DNA of 64,000 nucleotides from Schistosoma haematobium. Lineage: Eukaryota > Platyhelminthes > Trematoda > Strigeidida > Schistosomatidae. The position numbers were made by a program, and so were the translations under genes. How positions within the stretch are numbered: the stretch's first letter is position 1; each line of letters begins with the position of its first letter. Under the pieces are notes generated by a model. That model searched no databases. It was not told the origin of the DNA and worked only from the letters and a program-made list of their open reading frames with translations. Shown piece by piece: positions 46,657-59,700 of this stretch. The DNA lies in assembly GCF_000699445.3 (NCBI RefSeq), contig NC_067196.1:92165364-92229363 (forward strand), read 5' to 3'.

Positions 46657-49005
46657 AAAATTAAAACACGAATTTCAGCGAAGGGATCTCTTTTCAACGA
46701 ATTTATTCTCAAGCTGTACAATCGTATATATATGAAAATTTTGCAAAAGTACTAATTCCGTGAGGAAATGTGAACACAGTTAATATAAAGGTTATAATAC
46801 TAGATTACGTAATATGAATAATAACAATAACAATAAGTCCACATTACTGGACTGCAGTCATGGATTCGTTAATACACATTGCAGTAAGAATAACCTATTA
46901 ACTAAGAACCACTTGGATCAGCTAATACTGTTGAAAAGAAATAAGGATTTAATCCTAAGTAAACCTGACAAAGGAGCTGGTGTAGTACTACTTGACCGCA
47001 AAGAATATTTGGATAAAATGAAGCTAATTCTAGAGGATGGTACTAAATTCTCCAAACCTAAAGAAGTTGATAAAACATTACAAATCGAAAAACAGCTAAC
47101 AGATGTTAAAAATCTTAAGAATAAGGGGTTAATAACCCAAGATTTATATAATCACATGCGTCCCATGGGTTCAGTCATCCCGCGCTTATATGGACTACCG
47201 AAAATACATAAGCCGGGTTTACCGTTACGACCTATTTTGGATATGTCGGATTCACCATACCACAGAATCGCCAAATGGTTAGCGGAAAAATTGAGACCGG
47301 TCAGAAGGCAAGTATGTAAACATTCTATTCATGATACTTTTCAATTTATTGATCGTATTAAGGACGTTAATACTTCCGAAAAACACATGTTCTCGCTTGA
47401 CGTTAATTCTTTGTTTACTAGCGTACCTTTAACTGAAACAATATGTTATATATGTGAGTATATTGATTCTAACAATATAGATCTAGGTTTGCCAACTGAA
47501 CACTTGAAAGAATTATTGTTACGCTGTACTTTTAATGTCCAGTTCAGTTTCAATAATGAAATATATAGACAAAGGGATGGGATCGCAATGGGGTCTCCAT
47601 TGGGTCCAATTTTAGCAGACTGTTTCATGGCAAAAGTAGAAAACGACCAACTCCGTTTAATGATCAATCGATTCCACCTATACGTGAGATACATGGACGA
47701 CACGTTTGTTGTTTGTGACAATAATATTGATTTAGATTATATTCTACACACCTTTAACTCGTGCCACCCTTCCATAGACTTCACGTTAGAAAGGGAACAA
47801 GACCAATCAATTCCTTTTCTCGATGTACGTCTGACGAGAAAGAGCAATGGTTCTTTAAAAAGATCCATCTTTAGAAAACAAACATGGAATGGCCAGCTAA
47901 CCAACTTCTATAGCTGGGTTCCGTTAAGTAGGAAGAGAAAACTTATCCATTCTTTATGCCATCGCATACATCACATATGCAGTACGGAATGCATTAACGA
48001 AGAACTCGCATTCCTGAAGAAGACTTTGACGGAAAATGGTTACCCAGAACGGTTCATAGAAAAGAACATGAATAAAAGTAGTCGCGAGAAGAATTCTAGT
48101 TGTTCCGTTCCAAAGAAAAACCTTTATATACGTCTGGAATTTAAAGGTGACCGAACATCGGACGTAATCAAAAACCGTCTAACAACAACTATTAGAAGAA
48201 CATTTAACGCGGCAAAACTGCGAATATCCTTCACTAGTAGAAACTTATTTTCTGTATCCATAAAAGATAAGCTTCCGAGTCTGGTCGCCTCCATGTGCAT
48301 CTACCAGTTCACCTGCTCTTGTGGAGCAAGGTACATTGGCCGTAGCCAGCGCTCGCTTTCAACTTGGATACGAGAACATATCCCAGCCTGGTTCTATAAG
48401 GGTGAAAGGAAAGCAGTTAGGAGTTCTATACTTGAACACCTAATCGACTATAACCATTCAACCGATCCACAAATTGACTTTAAGGTTGTTTATATGATTC
48501 GTTCAAATCTACCCAGATTTCTTCGTATCCAACTTTTAAAAATAGCCGAAGCTCTTGCCATCCAGGAGCTTAAACCAGAACTATGCGTACAAAACAAGTA
48601 CGTCTTATCGTTATCGTTACCTTAGCCTTAATTAGTTTGATTATCCTACTATTAATGTTATTATTATTATTATTACTGCATTCCCCCTTTACTTATGTTT
48701 TATATTCTCATTGTTTTATTCATGAACGCTCATCATATCAGTTTATTTTTGTACACCTCTATGACCTTTAATTATTATCATAACAAAAACATTTTAATCA
48801 TCTTATTATAATCACTAAATCTATTGTTATTGTTATTATTCATATTACGTAATCTAGTATTATAACCTTTATATTAACTGTGTTCACATTTCCTCACGGA
48901 ATTAGTACTTTTGCAAAATTTTCATATATATACGATTGTACAGCTTGAGAATAAATTCGTTGAAAAGAGATCCCTTCGCTGAAATTCGTGTTTTAATTTT
49001 AATGT
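46657..49005 (+). mobile_element. Penelope-like element with inverted ends and 13-bp target duplication
   Basis: The left end 46657-46835 is the reverse complement of the right end 48832-49005 (AAAACACGAATTTCAGCG against CGCTGAAATTCGTGTTTT). The unit is flanked by TTAAATCATATTT on both sides (46644-46656 and 49006-49018). The coding region is intact but lacks the N-terminal third found in the element at 55.8 kb. Confidence 0.92.
46814..48625 (+). CDS. Penelope-like reverse transcriptase with GIY-YIG endonuclease, 603 residues, N-terminally truncated
   Basis: The protein would reverse-transcribe the element and cut the target. RT blocks in order: SKPDKGAGVVLLDRKEY, RLYGLPKIHKPGLPLRPILD at about 120, SLDVNSLFTSVPL at about 195, QRDGIAMGSPLGPILADCFM at about 255, and the catalytic VRYMDDTFVV at 292. 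The GIY-YIG nuclease follows at about 495-575 (FTCSCGARYIGRSQRSL ... REHIP). No internal stop or frameshift is present. The N-terminus MNNNNNNKS lies in the left inverted end repeat, so the ATG was supplied by the terminal repeat, and about 200 residues found in the 807-residue relative are missing. It may therefore not be fully functional. It resembles PLEs described from schistosomes (Cercyon-like). Confidence 0.88.
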   Translation: MNNNNNNKSTLLDCSHGFVNTHCSKNNLLTKNHLDQLILLKRNKDLILSKPDKGAGVVLLDRKEYLDKMKLILEDGTKFSKPKEVDKTLQIEKQLTDVKNLKNKGLITQDLYNHMRPMGSVIPRLYGLPKIHKPGLPLRPILDMSDSPYHRIAKWLAEKLRPVRRQVCKHSIHDTFQFIDRIKDVNTSEKHMFSLDVNSLFTSVPLTETICYICEYIDSNNIDLGLPTEHLKELLLRCTFNVQFSFNNEIYRQRDGIAMGSPLGPILADCFMAKVENDQLRLMINRFHLYVRYMDDTFVVCDNNIDLDYILHTFNSCHPSIDFTLEREQDQSIPFLDVRLTRKSNGSLKRSIFRKQTWNGQLTNFYSWVPLSRKRKLIHSLCHRIHHICSTECINEELAFLKKTLTENGYPERFIEKNMNKSSREKNSSCSVPKKNLYIRLEFKGDRTSDVIKNRLTTTIRRTFNAAKLRISFTSRNLFSVSIKDKLPSLVASMCIYQFTCSCGARYIGRSQRSLSTWIREHIPAWFYKGERKAVRSSILEHLIDYNHSTDPQIDFKVVYMIRSNLPRFLRIQLLKIAEALAIQELKPELCVQNKYVLSLSLP

Positions 49006-49059
49006 TTAAATCATATTTGCTAATTACACTAACGTATGAAACACCTAGACGATAGATCA

Positions 49060-49950
49060 CTTACTTAATTATTATCACCTGTTATCACTCATGGAGGAGC
49101 ATAGGCCGCCCACCAGTTTTCTCCATGCAACTCTGTCCTGGACAATCCTTTCCAGTTGTTTCTTTTCATCTGTGCTTCCGATTCTCGACACAGTGTGTTC
49201 TTTGACCTTCCTCCTTTCTGTTTTCCTTCAGGATCCCAAGTGAGGGTTGCCTCATGATGCAGCTTGGTAATTTCCTCAATGTGTGTTCTACCCACTTCTA
49301 ATGTCCTTCCCTAATTTCCTATTTGTTTGTTTGTTCCCTACTACAGTACACTGTTGTTTATGGTATCCGGTCAACAGACACTGGGTACCTTACGTAGACG
49401 ATTGTTTATGAATACTTGTACATGTTGGATGATGGTTGTAATAGTTCTCCATGTTCCAGCTCTGTACAATTGAACTGTCTTGGCGTTCGTATTGAAGATT
49501 GTGACTTTGATATTGGTTGACAGTCGTTCTTCATATATGTGAATACCACCTTTAATTTGCCAATCCCTAACTTTACATCTGTATCGAATTCTCGTTGTTC
49601 ATCAAAGACACTCACCATGTCATATACATGGACGTTTCCACCTGTTGTAGGGTTTCTCCATCAAGTGTGACTGAGTTGGTTGCTGTTCTCCGTGTTTTAT
49701 TTGAGGATGTTGGTTTTTCCCTTACAAATGTTGAAGCCTATCGCTGCAGAGGCTGCTGCTGATACACTAGTTGTCTTGACCTGCATTTTTTGGTGTGTAT
49801 GGTGTAGAAGAGCTACGTCGCCTGTGAAGTCCAAATCGTCTAGTTGCATCCAAGCTGTCCACTGTATTATGTGCCTCCCTTGAGATGTGGAGGTCTTCAC
49901 AATCCAGTCAACCCCCAGAAGAAAGGGAAGGGAGTAAGCAGCCTTGTAGC
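49060..49950 (-). pseudogene. RTE-type retrotransposon 3' half, reverse orientation
   Basis: The minus strand gives [20 protein letters not shown] at 49900 (in line with the RTE copies), LDDLDFTGDVALLHHTHQKM with the catalytic FADD altered to FTGD, and the C-terminal AAYAPP at 49089. Frameshifts are frequent. It is truncated 5' at about 49950, just after the position of QGC..SPF. Confidence 0.8.
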
Positions 49951-51267
49951 TGTTATGTAGCCTGTATCTCTTTTAGGTTTACTGCCGGTCCCAACTCCAG
50001 GTTCAGAAGGGAGGTTGGGTATGGGGTCAGTAACCCCATTCCGCAGAAAACATTGCTAAAAAACACCAACCAGAATGAACAAATTCAACAGCTATGCACT
50101 AGTCTCAAAATATTCTTGGTCAGTGTCAACAGCCATATCCATCTTCCATGTGATATATTTGGTGTTCTCCCTTTCCAGACGAAGCTTGACATTAACTATC
50201 GACGACATGGATGTATTTAGGGCTGTTATAACTTGTGACCGCCGATTAGAGGGCAGTGAATTGTCGATCGGACCAAGGACGAAAAGTCTACCAAGTCTAC
50301 ATAAGGACAACAAAGCCGAGTGATCAGAGAGCATTGTAACGACTGAAGTACCAACTTTAAGAGACGGCTACTGGGAATCACCCTAATTTATTCAAGTTAT
50401 TAGCAGAAGGAAACCATTGGTCTAGTGACACAACGTCAGGTTCATGACGTGTCGATCATCATTTTACAAATATGTTTCGAACACTGGGTAGAGAAGTGGC
50501 TAATCACCCCATTAAGGTCATAAGAAGATAATTCTGCATTGTTTATAACTGCCAGTTTCGTCCGGTTTCTATATTCCTCTTTAAGTTTTCTGTCGTCAAT
50601 ATCCCGAAAACAAATTCAGATGAAGTACGTCATGACATATATCTATTATCCGGACACAGACCTTTCGGTCTCTTGTATCGACGAAATCTCCTGATAAACA
50701 GTGTATTACGAATTGGGTGGAGATGGAGAATTCAAACCAGTGGATTGCTATTCATCTCCGTACACGAAGATCTTCAGACAGTTACTGTCTAGGAGACCCT
50801 AACAAAAACAAAAACCGTGCAGTACTCCCTGTTTCTCGATGTTTCCTTAGCCTCACTCAGTCTGTGACAAAAGTTATTCTCAAAAGTAATATCGGGGGTG
50901 AATAGGTAGGGTTAGTATCAACCAGTACATATCAAGTCGACTATCACATGGGCTGAATAGGTACAATAAATACAAGACAATATCGTAACAACAATCATCT
51001 TTATCTAGTAAATGTTATATTAACTAGAAATACAGGAAACAGTAGTATTAACAATTCAAATAAGGTCATGACATGTTACCTCATAGTGTTGTATATTTCT
51101 TTCAATTCTATTTGACAGCAATTAGTATGTGTAATAAAGTTCATCACATATACATTGAGCAACACACACACACAGTTTAAACAACAACCCGTTTGACATA
51201 TAATAAGCACATTAAACGGTGTTAAGACCGAATTCAATTATTTCTCTATACAAATACTCAATTTCAG
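49951..51267. other. Unassigned stretch, possibly retroelement 5' sequence
   Basis: A minus-strand frame at 50092-50334 (SDHSALLSLCRLGRLFVLGP, then NTSMSSIVNVKLRLEREN) is not recognised and has no splice signals. The rest is AT-rich and silent up to the exon at 51268. Confidence 0.35.
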
Positions 51268-51495
51268 ATCGCTGAACAAAAAATAAAAATTGATCGATTA
51301 GAGCAAGAGAAAACCAAACCTTCAAATAATGATAGTTGGAAAAACAAACACACTAATGGCAATGATGATATACAGTTATTATTGAATGAAGAAAGTCTAT
51401 CCCCTGTAAACATCAATAAAGCTAATACATCGCCAACAAGTCGAAAACCAGTGGATGAAGCAATTATTAAGGCAATTCAAAGACCTAGAAAGTGA
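51268..51495 (+). CDS. Terminal exon of an unidentified coiled-coil host gene
   Basis: The segment follows a good acceptor (ATACTCAATTTCAG) and is open in phase 0 for 75 codons to a TGA at 51493-51495. It starts IAEQKIKIDRLEQEKTK, a heptad-like coiled-coil end, continues through a polar linker (NNDSWKNKHTNGNDDIQLLL) and ends DEAIIKAIQRPRK. Its codon pattern and acceptor differ from those of the surrounding repeats. The rest of the gene must lie upstream and was not found in this window, where retroelements fill the preceding 5 kb. The family is not recognised. Confidence 0.6.
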   Translation: MAEQKIKIDRLEQEKTKPSNNDSWKNKHTNGNDDIQLLLNEESLSPVNINKANTSPTSRKPVDEAIIKAIQRPRK

Positions 51496-53874
<2,379 letters not shown>

Positions 53875-54054
53875 TCATGAGTCAATTAAAGCTAGATCAT
53901 GGAAAACCTGGAAGCACTAGAAGACCGTTTCGTTCTAGCACAGGACTCCTCAGCGATGCGCATCCACGATTCCGCTCGTGGGAGTCGAACCCAGGATCTA
54001 TCGGTCTCGCGCGCGAACGCTTAAACTCTAAACTAATGAAACGGCATCCAAAGA
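53875..54054 (-). repeat. tRNA-like SINE (family B), reverse orientation
   Basis: The minus strand has the B-box GGGTTCGACTCCC at 53980-53992 and, downstream of it, a hammerhead-like CGCTGAGGAGTCC...CGAAACGGTC. It ends in TTAATTGACTCATG. It shares this layout with the plus-strand copy at 58790-58980. The two copies lie inverted on either side of the PLE insertion. Confidence 0.75.
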
Positions 54055-54496
54055 TATTAGTATATAGTGAAAATTCCCATTTTGCCATTTGGTAAATTAA
54101 GAAGGAACGAATTGAGCGAAGAAATTTCTTTTCAATTAGTTTTTCATCATGGCTCTACACTAATATATATACGTTTTACAATAATCATATAATACTCATC
54201 GAGTGGACACGTTACGTAATAATTACATAATGACCTTTAAATTAACATTCAGCAATTGGAAGAGAGAGGATTATTAATATTCAAAGTAATCAAGAAGTTG
54301 CTATGTTGCGTAATATAAGAAACAAAGAAGGAATAGAATTTTACCGGATGGTCAATAGGATAGTAGTTACGTAAGAATCAAGAGATGAATGTTGAGAAGT
54401 TATAAGGCTCAAAAGCGATAGAAACAAAATTACAAAAATTTTAAAATAAAAATAAAAATGGAAGAAGTATGAAAAATAGTTCTTCTGACGGAAATA

Positions 54497-55063
54497 TTAT
54501 ACTGAAGGCCAGGGTAGAGAAAGTGGTTGTACGAATTTCTTTTGGATGCAAAGGTCAGGTTTGTGAACATGGATTGCGATGGCTTCCGCAATATGCAAAA
54601 GGCGCACTCGTAAACCATGTGGTAGATTTGATGGAATATTGTAGATAACCTTAAAAGCTTTATTCACTTCGACTTGATGACCTGTGTCAACCAAGTGAGA
54701 GAGAATAGAACTTTTAATCACTTTCACCTGTCCTTTGCTTAGCCATGTTGGATGATGTTCTGTAATGCGCTGACGGACCTGTCGAATTGTACGCCCAATA
54801 TAACTGGCTCCACAGGAGCAGTTGAAACGATAGATACACATAGATTTGGCGAATTCTGGCAGTCTGTCTTTAATGGATGTTCTTATTTTTGGGTGGTTGT
54901 AGAAGATGACATTTAATTTGGCAGCATTAAATGTTTTTTGTACCGCTCTTCTTAGTTTCTGAGTCAAGATTTCTTCAATGGTGTCATTTATGAATTGTAA
55001 TTTTATGAATAGTACCTTCTTATGGACGGTGGGTATCTTTGTCCTTGTTTTCTTCTCCATCAT
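54497..55063 (-). pseudogene. Inverted PLE C-terminal fragment (GIY-YIG)
   Basis: The 188 codons start at TRTKIPTVHKKVLFIKLQF and extend through CSCGASYIGRTIRQVRQRI to the authentic end QPLSLPWPSV. They are almost identical to residues 620-807 of the protein at 55811-58234. The RT part is absent, so it forms only the arm of the inverted repeat. Confidence 0.88.
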
Positions 55064-55072
55064 ATGTTTGTC

Positions 55073-55418
55073 GATGTGTATCTATCGTTTCAACTGCTCT
55101 TGTGGAGCCAGTTATATTGGGCGTACAATTCGGCAAGTCCGTCATCGCATTACTGAACATCATCCGTCGTGGTTAAACAAAGGACAGGTAAAAGTGATTA
55201 AAAGTTCTATTCTCTCTCACTTGGTTGACACAGGTCATCAAGTCGAATTGAATAAAGCTTTTAAGGTTATCTACAATATCCCATCTAATTTGCCACATGG
55301 TTTACGAGTGCGCATCTTGCACATTGCGGAAGCCATCGCAATCCATGTTCACAAACCTGACCTTTGCATTCAAAAGAGATTCGTACAACCACTTTCCCTG
55401 CCCTGGCCATCAGTTTAA
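55073..55418 (+). pseudogene. Direct partial PLE copy (GIY-YIG end)
   Basis: The plus-strand frame picks up at SMCIYRFNCSCGASYIGRTI and runs to QPLSLPWPSV at 55418, followed by the 3' UTR and the junction to the full element. It forms the upstream direct repeat (the pseudo-LTR of PLEs). A few substitutions distinguish it from the downstream copy. Confidence 0.88.
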
Positions 55419-55810
55419 GATTTCCTTCAAAAGAACTATTTTTCATACTTCTTCCATTTTTTTTTATTTCTGTTGCTTATGAACTTAATAACTTCTCAAC
55501 ATTCATCTCTTGATTCTTACGTAACTACTATCCTATTGACCATCCGGTAAAATTCTGTTCCTTCTTTGTTTCTTACATTACGCAACATAGCAACTTCTTG
55601 ATTACTTTGAATATTAATAATCCTCTCTCTTCCAATTACTGAATGTTAATTTAAAGGTCATTATGTAATTATTACGTAACGTATCCACTCGATGAGTATT
55701 ATATGATTATTGTAAAACGTATATATATTAGTGTAGAGCCATGATGAAAAACTAATTGAAAAGAAATTTCTTCGCTCAATTCGTCCCTTCTTAATTTACC
55801 AAATGGCAAA

Positions 55811-58234
55811 ATGGGAATTTTCACTATATTGAAACGTTCTGAGCAAACATTTGCGTTAAAGGTTCTCAATGAGTATCTAAAGTATAGCGCAAGGCTCAGT
55901 GAGGCGATGACAAATGTTGATTTTATAAAGGAATGTATAGAAACCAACTTGTATCCAAAATTATATTGGAAATCTTTACGTCGCTCTCGTGTTCGACCAA
56001 ATGGAAGGACTCTCAAACGCTTCGCTCTTAACCAAATCGATTCTCTAAACTCATACATTACCGAGATGGTAAAAAATATCAATGAGAGAATTTACGCTGT
56101 AGAAGACCTCCCTGATAAATTAAGGGAACAATATCTGGAATATGTTGAGATGGTTGTTAACTCAAGAAAAGAAAAGAAAAGAATGAAACTCAAGAAAAAT
56201 CTAGACAAACAAATTCCAGAAATGAAATTTCCATCTAATCCAGAACAGTACGTACACAATTTCTCTAGTGTTATGCTGGACAAAACTGCGTTAGAAGCGT
56301 TATCACTAGGCCCTAAGTTTTGTGACTTTAAGAAAACAGTAAATAAAATGGACGTTGAAATTCAATTCGAAAATCTTTATGCTCAAACGTCAGAACTAGT
56401 AACTTCATCAAAAGATAGTGTCGAAAGATTTAAATCAACACTAGTCGACTGTTGTTTTAAATACGTAAATCATAGACATAACACGAAAGGGATTTTGACG
56501 AAAAAACATACAGAAGCTCTAAGAAAACTTAAAACTAATGACGATTTATTAATCACGAAACCGGACAAAGGACATGGGATAGTACTCATGGATAAAAATG
56601 ACTACATAAACAAAATGAAAGCCCTTCTAAATGATAAAAGCAAATTTCAGAAACTGGCGGTGAAAAACGACATAGCAGACAAGATCGAAAAACAACTAAC
56701 TGATTCATTGAAAGAAATTAAACAACGAGGTTTTATTTCAGAAAAGGTGTTCGAAATGTTGAAACCTACAGGAACAATTACACCAAGACTATATGGCCTA
56801 CCGAACATACACAAAAGTGGCTTGCCCCTTAGACCAGTATTAGATATGAATAACTCAGCCTATCATAATTTAGCAAAATGGTTGGTGCAAATTCTTCAAC
56901 CATTACACAAAGAAATTGTCAGACATAGTGTCAAAGATTCCTTTGAATTTGTGGAGAACATAAAAAATCTATCAGTCAAGAATAAATTCATGATATCACT
57001 TGACGTATCATCATTATTCACTAATATTCCACTACTCGAAACGGTTGAATTTATTTGCAATGAACTAACGGCGAGACGCATAGAAACCCCGATTCCCGCA
57101 TGCGCGATAAAACAGTTAATTCTTAGATGCACTATGAACGTCCAATTCAGATTTGACAATGAATACTACAGACAACTAGATGGAGTCGCCATGGGATCAC
57201 CATTGGGCCCTCTACTGGCCAATATTTTCCTTGCAAAACTGGAAAATGGACCACTTAAAAGTACAATTACCCATTTACCAACTTACTATCGCTATATAGA
57301 TGATACCTTCATAGTATTAGAAAAAGAAAATGATAAGCATAATTTACTTAATATATTTAATAACGTTCACCCATCAATTAACTTTACATCAGAAGATGAA
57401 CAAAATAATAGCATATCTTTTCTAGATGTCCAACTAACTAGAAGAACAGACGGAACTATAAAAAGAAGAGTACACAGAAAGTCAGCAGCTGGTCAATACA
57501 CTCATTTCCACAGTGCAGTTCCAATTAGATACAAAAGGAACTTGATAAAGATCTTGACACATCGTGCTAGAATGATCTGTTCTGAAGACATTATTGAAGA
57601 TGAATTGAACAATATTCGGAACCTACTCAGTCTGAATGGGTACCCAATGAAATTCATCGAAAAACATATGACGGAGAAGAAAACAAAGATAAAAACACCC
57701 ACTGTCCCCAAGAAGGTATTATTCATAAAACTTCAATTCATAAATGACACCATTGAAGAAGTCATGACTCAGAAACTAAGAAGAGCGGTACAAAAAACAT
57801 TCAATGCTGCCAAATTAAATGTCATCTTCTACAACCACCCAAAAATAAGAACATCCATTAAAGACAGACTGCCTGAATTCGCCAAATCTATGTGTATCTA
57901 TCGTTTCAACTGCTCCTGTGGAGCCAGTTATATTGGGCGTACAATTCGACAGGTCCGTCAGCGCATTACAGAACATCATCCAACATGGCTAAGCAAAGGA
58001 CAGGTGAAAGTGATTAAAAGTTCTATTCTCTCTCACTTGGTTGACACAGGTCATCAAGTCGAAGTGAATAAAGCTTTTAAGGTTATCTACAATATTCCAT
58101 CAAATCTACCACATGGTTTACGAGTGCGCCTTTTGCATATTGCGGAAGCCATCGCAATCCATGTTCACAAACCTGACCTTTGCATCCAAAAGAAATTCGT
58201 ACAACCACTTTCTCTACCCTGGCCTTCAGTATAA
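55811..58234 (+). CDS. Penelope-like reverse transcriptase with GIY-YIG endonuclease, 807 residues, apparently intact
   Basis: This is the only full-length retroelement protein in the window. Residues 1-200 are a lysine-rich N-terminal region. RT follows: ITKPDKGHGIVLMDKNDY at about 252, RLYGLPNIHKSGLPLRPVLD at about 327, SLDVSSLFTNIPLLE at about 395, RQLDGVAMGSPLGPLLANIF at about 455, and the catalytic YRYIDDTFIV at 495. The linker contains MICSEDIIEDEL. The GIY-YIG nuclease lies at about 695-770 (CSCGASYIGRT, a downstream R and the H of TEHHP). The chosen ATG lies 6 bases after another in-frame one and just after the repeat junction. No stops or frameshifts were found, so it could be active. 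Usual PLE proteins are of similar length. Confidence 0.92.
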   Translation: MGIFTILKRSEQTFALKVLNEYLKYSARLSEAMTNVDFIKECIETNLYPKLYWKSLRRSRVRPNGRTLKRFALNQIDSLNSYITEMVKNINERIYAVEDLPDKLREQYLEYVEMVVNSRKEKKRMKLKKNLDKQIPEMKFPSNPEQYVHNFSSVMLDKTALEALSLGPKFCDFKKTVNKMDVEIQFENLYAQTSELVTSSKDSVERFKSTLVDCCFKYVNHRHNTKGILTKKHTEALRKLKTNDDLLITKPDKGHGIVLMDKNDYINKMKALLNDKSKFQKLAVKNDIADKIEKQLTDSLKEIKQRGFISEKVFEMLKPTGTITPRLYGLPNIHKSGLPLRPVLDMNNSAYHNLAKWLVQILQPLHKEIVRHSVKDSFEFVENIKNLSVKNKFMISLDVSSLFTNIPLLETVEFICNELTARRIETPIPACAIKQLILRCTMNVQFRFDNEYYRQLDGVAMGSPLGPLLANIFLAKLENGPLKSTITHLPTYYRYIDDTFIVLEKENDKHNLLNIFNNVHPSINFTSEDEQNNSISFLDVQLTRRTDGTIKRRVHRKSAAGQYTHFHSAVPIRYKRNLIKILTHRARMICSEDIIEDELNNIRNLLSLNGYPMKFIEKHMTEKKTKIKTPTVPKKVLFIKLQFINDTIEEVMTQKLRRAVQKTFNAAKLNVIFYNHPKIRTSIKDRLPEFAKSMCIYRFNCSCGASYIGRTIRQVRQRITEHHPTWLSKGQVKVIKSSILSHLVDTGHQVEVNKAFKVIYNIPSNLPHGLRVRLLHIAEAIAIHVHKPDLCIQKKFVQPLSLPWPSV

Positions 58235-58789
58235 TATTTCCGTCAGAAGAACTATTTTTCATACTTCTTCCATTTTTATTTTTATTTTAAAATTTTTTGT
58301 AATTTTGTTTCTATCGCTTTTGAGCCTTATAACTTCTCAACATTCATCTCTTGATTCTTACGTAACTACTATCCTATTGGCCATCCGGTAAAATTCTATT
58401 CCTTCTTTGTTTCTTATATTACGCAACATAGCAACTTCTTGATTACTTTGAATATTAATAATCCTCTCTCTTCCAATTACTGAATGTTAATTTAAAGGTC
58501 ATTATGTAATTATTACGTAACGTATCCACTCGATGAGTATTATATGATTATTGTAAAACGTATATATATTAGTGTAGAGCCATGATGAAAAACTAATTGA
58601 AAAGAAATTTCTTCGCTCAATTCGTTCCTTATTAGTATATAGCCTCAACCAATTCACGAAATTGTGTCACCGTCCACCATTGTTTTCAGTGAGTTACTAT
58701 TTCACAACAGACCTGGTTAGACACCACTGGTCTTGGCTTCTTACTAGCACTCTAGGAAATACCTCTTGAAGCCAGTCACTAGTGAGCAC

Positions 58790-58980
58790 ATGACGATTAT
58801 TATCAGAAAGGGTTGGATGCTGGCTTAATACTCTAGAGGTTAAGCGTTCACGCGCGAGACCGATAGATCCTGGGTTCAACTCCCACGGGAGGAATTATGG
58901 ATGCGCACTGCTAAGGAGTCCCGTAATAGAACGAAGCAGCCGTCCAGTGCTTCCAGATTTTCGACGATCTAGCTTTAATT
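58790..58980 (+). repeat. tRNA-like SINE (family B)
   Basis: TGGCTTAATACTCTAGAGG at about 58821 (A-box region) is followed by the B-box GGGTTCAACTCCC at 58872-58884. A decayed hammerhead-like part (GCTAAGGAGTCCCG...AACGAAGC) lies at 58910-58945. The element ends in TTAATTGACTCATGAATT. Confidence 0.75.
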
Positions 58981-59187
58981 GACTCATGAATTCAACTATA
59001 AAAAAATAGGATGTCGAAAGTATTAGATGATAACGGTACTATATTTCTGCTTCATCGTGCTCCTTCAACTATATCACACACAAGAAAATCAAATGAACCA
59101 CACATGACTCTTCATTCTTCTGTTGGTCCATTCTCAGTTCTTAGCAATTCTTTTATATTATTCATTATCAACCACTATATATGTACT

Positions 59188-59699
59188 TGTTACGTTCCGA
59201 TAAGCATAATGAATGGTAATTTTGGGATCTATTTATGAACCAATAGTAAACGTATATTTTTATTGTATAATTGTTGAATAACTAGACTATTCATATTCAC
59301 ATTCCTCTTATTATAAGCTTTATTTTGGCCTATGAACCATTATTATAAGTTTTACCATTCTTGAATTATGCCCTGTCTATTAGTCACTGCCTCCCATATT
59401 CACAGTGACGTTTGGCCAAATTTTGTACAAATGTTATTTTCTATTTTATGCCACGTTGTGGTCTGTTTGATTAGTATATAAACTCAGTATGTTTGAAATA
59501 TAATGATTCATATCGCAGAGGCTAGGATTGGTGTTCTGGACTTAATTGTCTGGGCTAAGCGGAAAACAGGACCAATCAGGACTCTGGGCTGCTCGTACGG
59601 GTTTTACGCATCATTGATTCGATTGATAAGTCACTGCTCCCTAATTGGCAATATCATTACTTACCCATTAACAGGGCACACAGGTCACAGGTTATAACA
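59188..59699 (+). mobile_element. Solo LTR related to family L1, about 512 bp
   Basis: It starts TGTTACGTTCCG and ends GTTATAACA. The part 59425-59700 matches the second half of the L1 LTRs, including TATATAAACTCAGTATGT and TAACTGATTCATA-like blocks. It is flanked by (G/A)TACT (59183-59187 and 59700-59704), a target duplication with one mismatch. It sits in the 3' tail of the RTE at 59701-60036. Confidence 0.75.
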
Positions 59700-59700
59700 A

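Larger units (their letters stand above)
54068..58629 (+). mobile_element. Penelope-like element, complex unit with 13-bp target duplication
   Basis: The unit is flanked by TATTAGTATATAG on both sides (54055-54067 and 58630-58642). It has three parts: an inverted 3' segment (54068-55072, minus), a direct partial copy of the 3' end (55073-55800, equivalent to 57888-58629), and a full-length plus-strand element with an intact ORF. The inverted arm and the direct partial copy meet head to head at about 55072. A single flanking target duplication shows that the whole arrangement was inserted as one unit. Confidence 0.92.

Noticed and set aside
50092..50334. 80-codon minus-strand ORF as a gene
   Set aside because: It is unrecognised and lies next to RTE debris. 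It may be retroelement 5' sequence, but the evidence is too weak to annotate it as coding.
53980..53992. tRNA gene suggested by a perfect B-box on the minus strand
   Set aside because: The same sequence occurs in the SINE family B copy at 58.87 kb and no cloverleaf is present.
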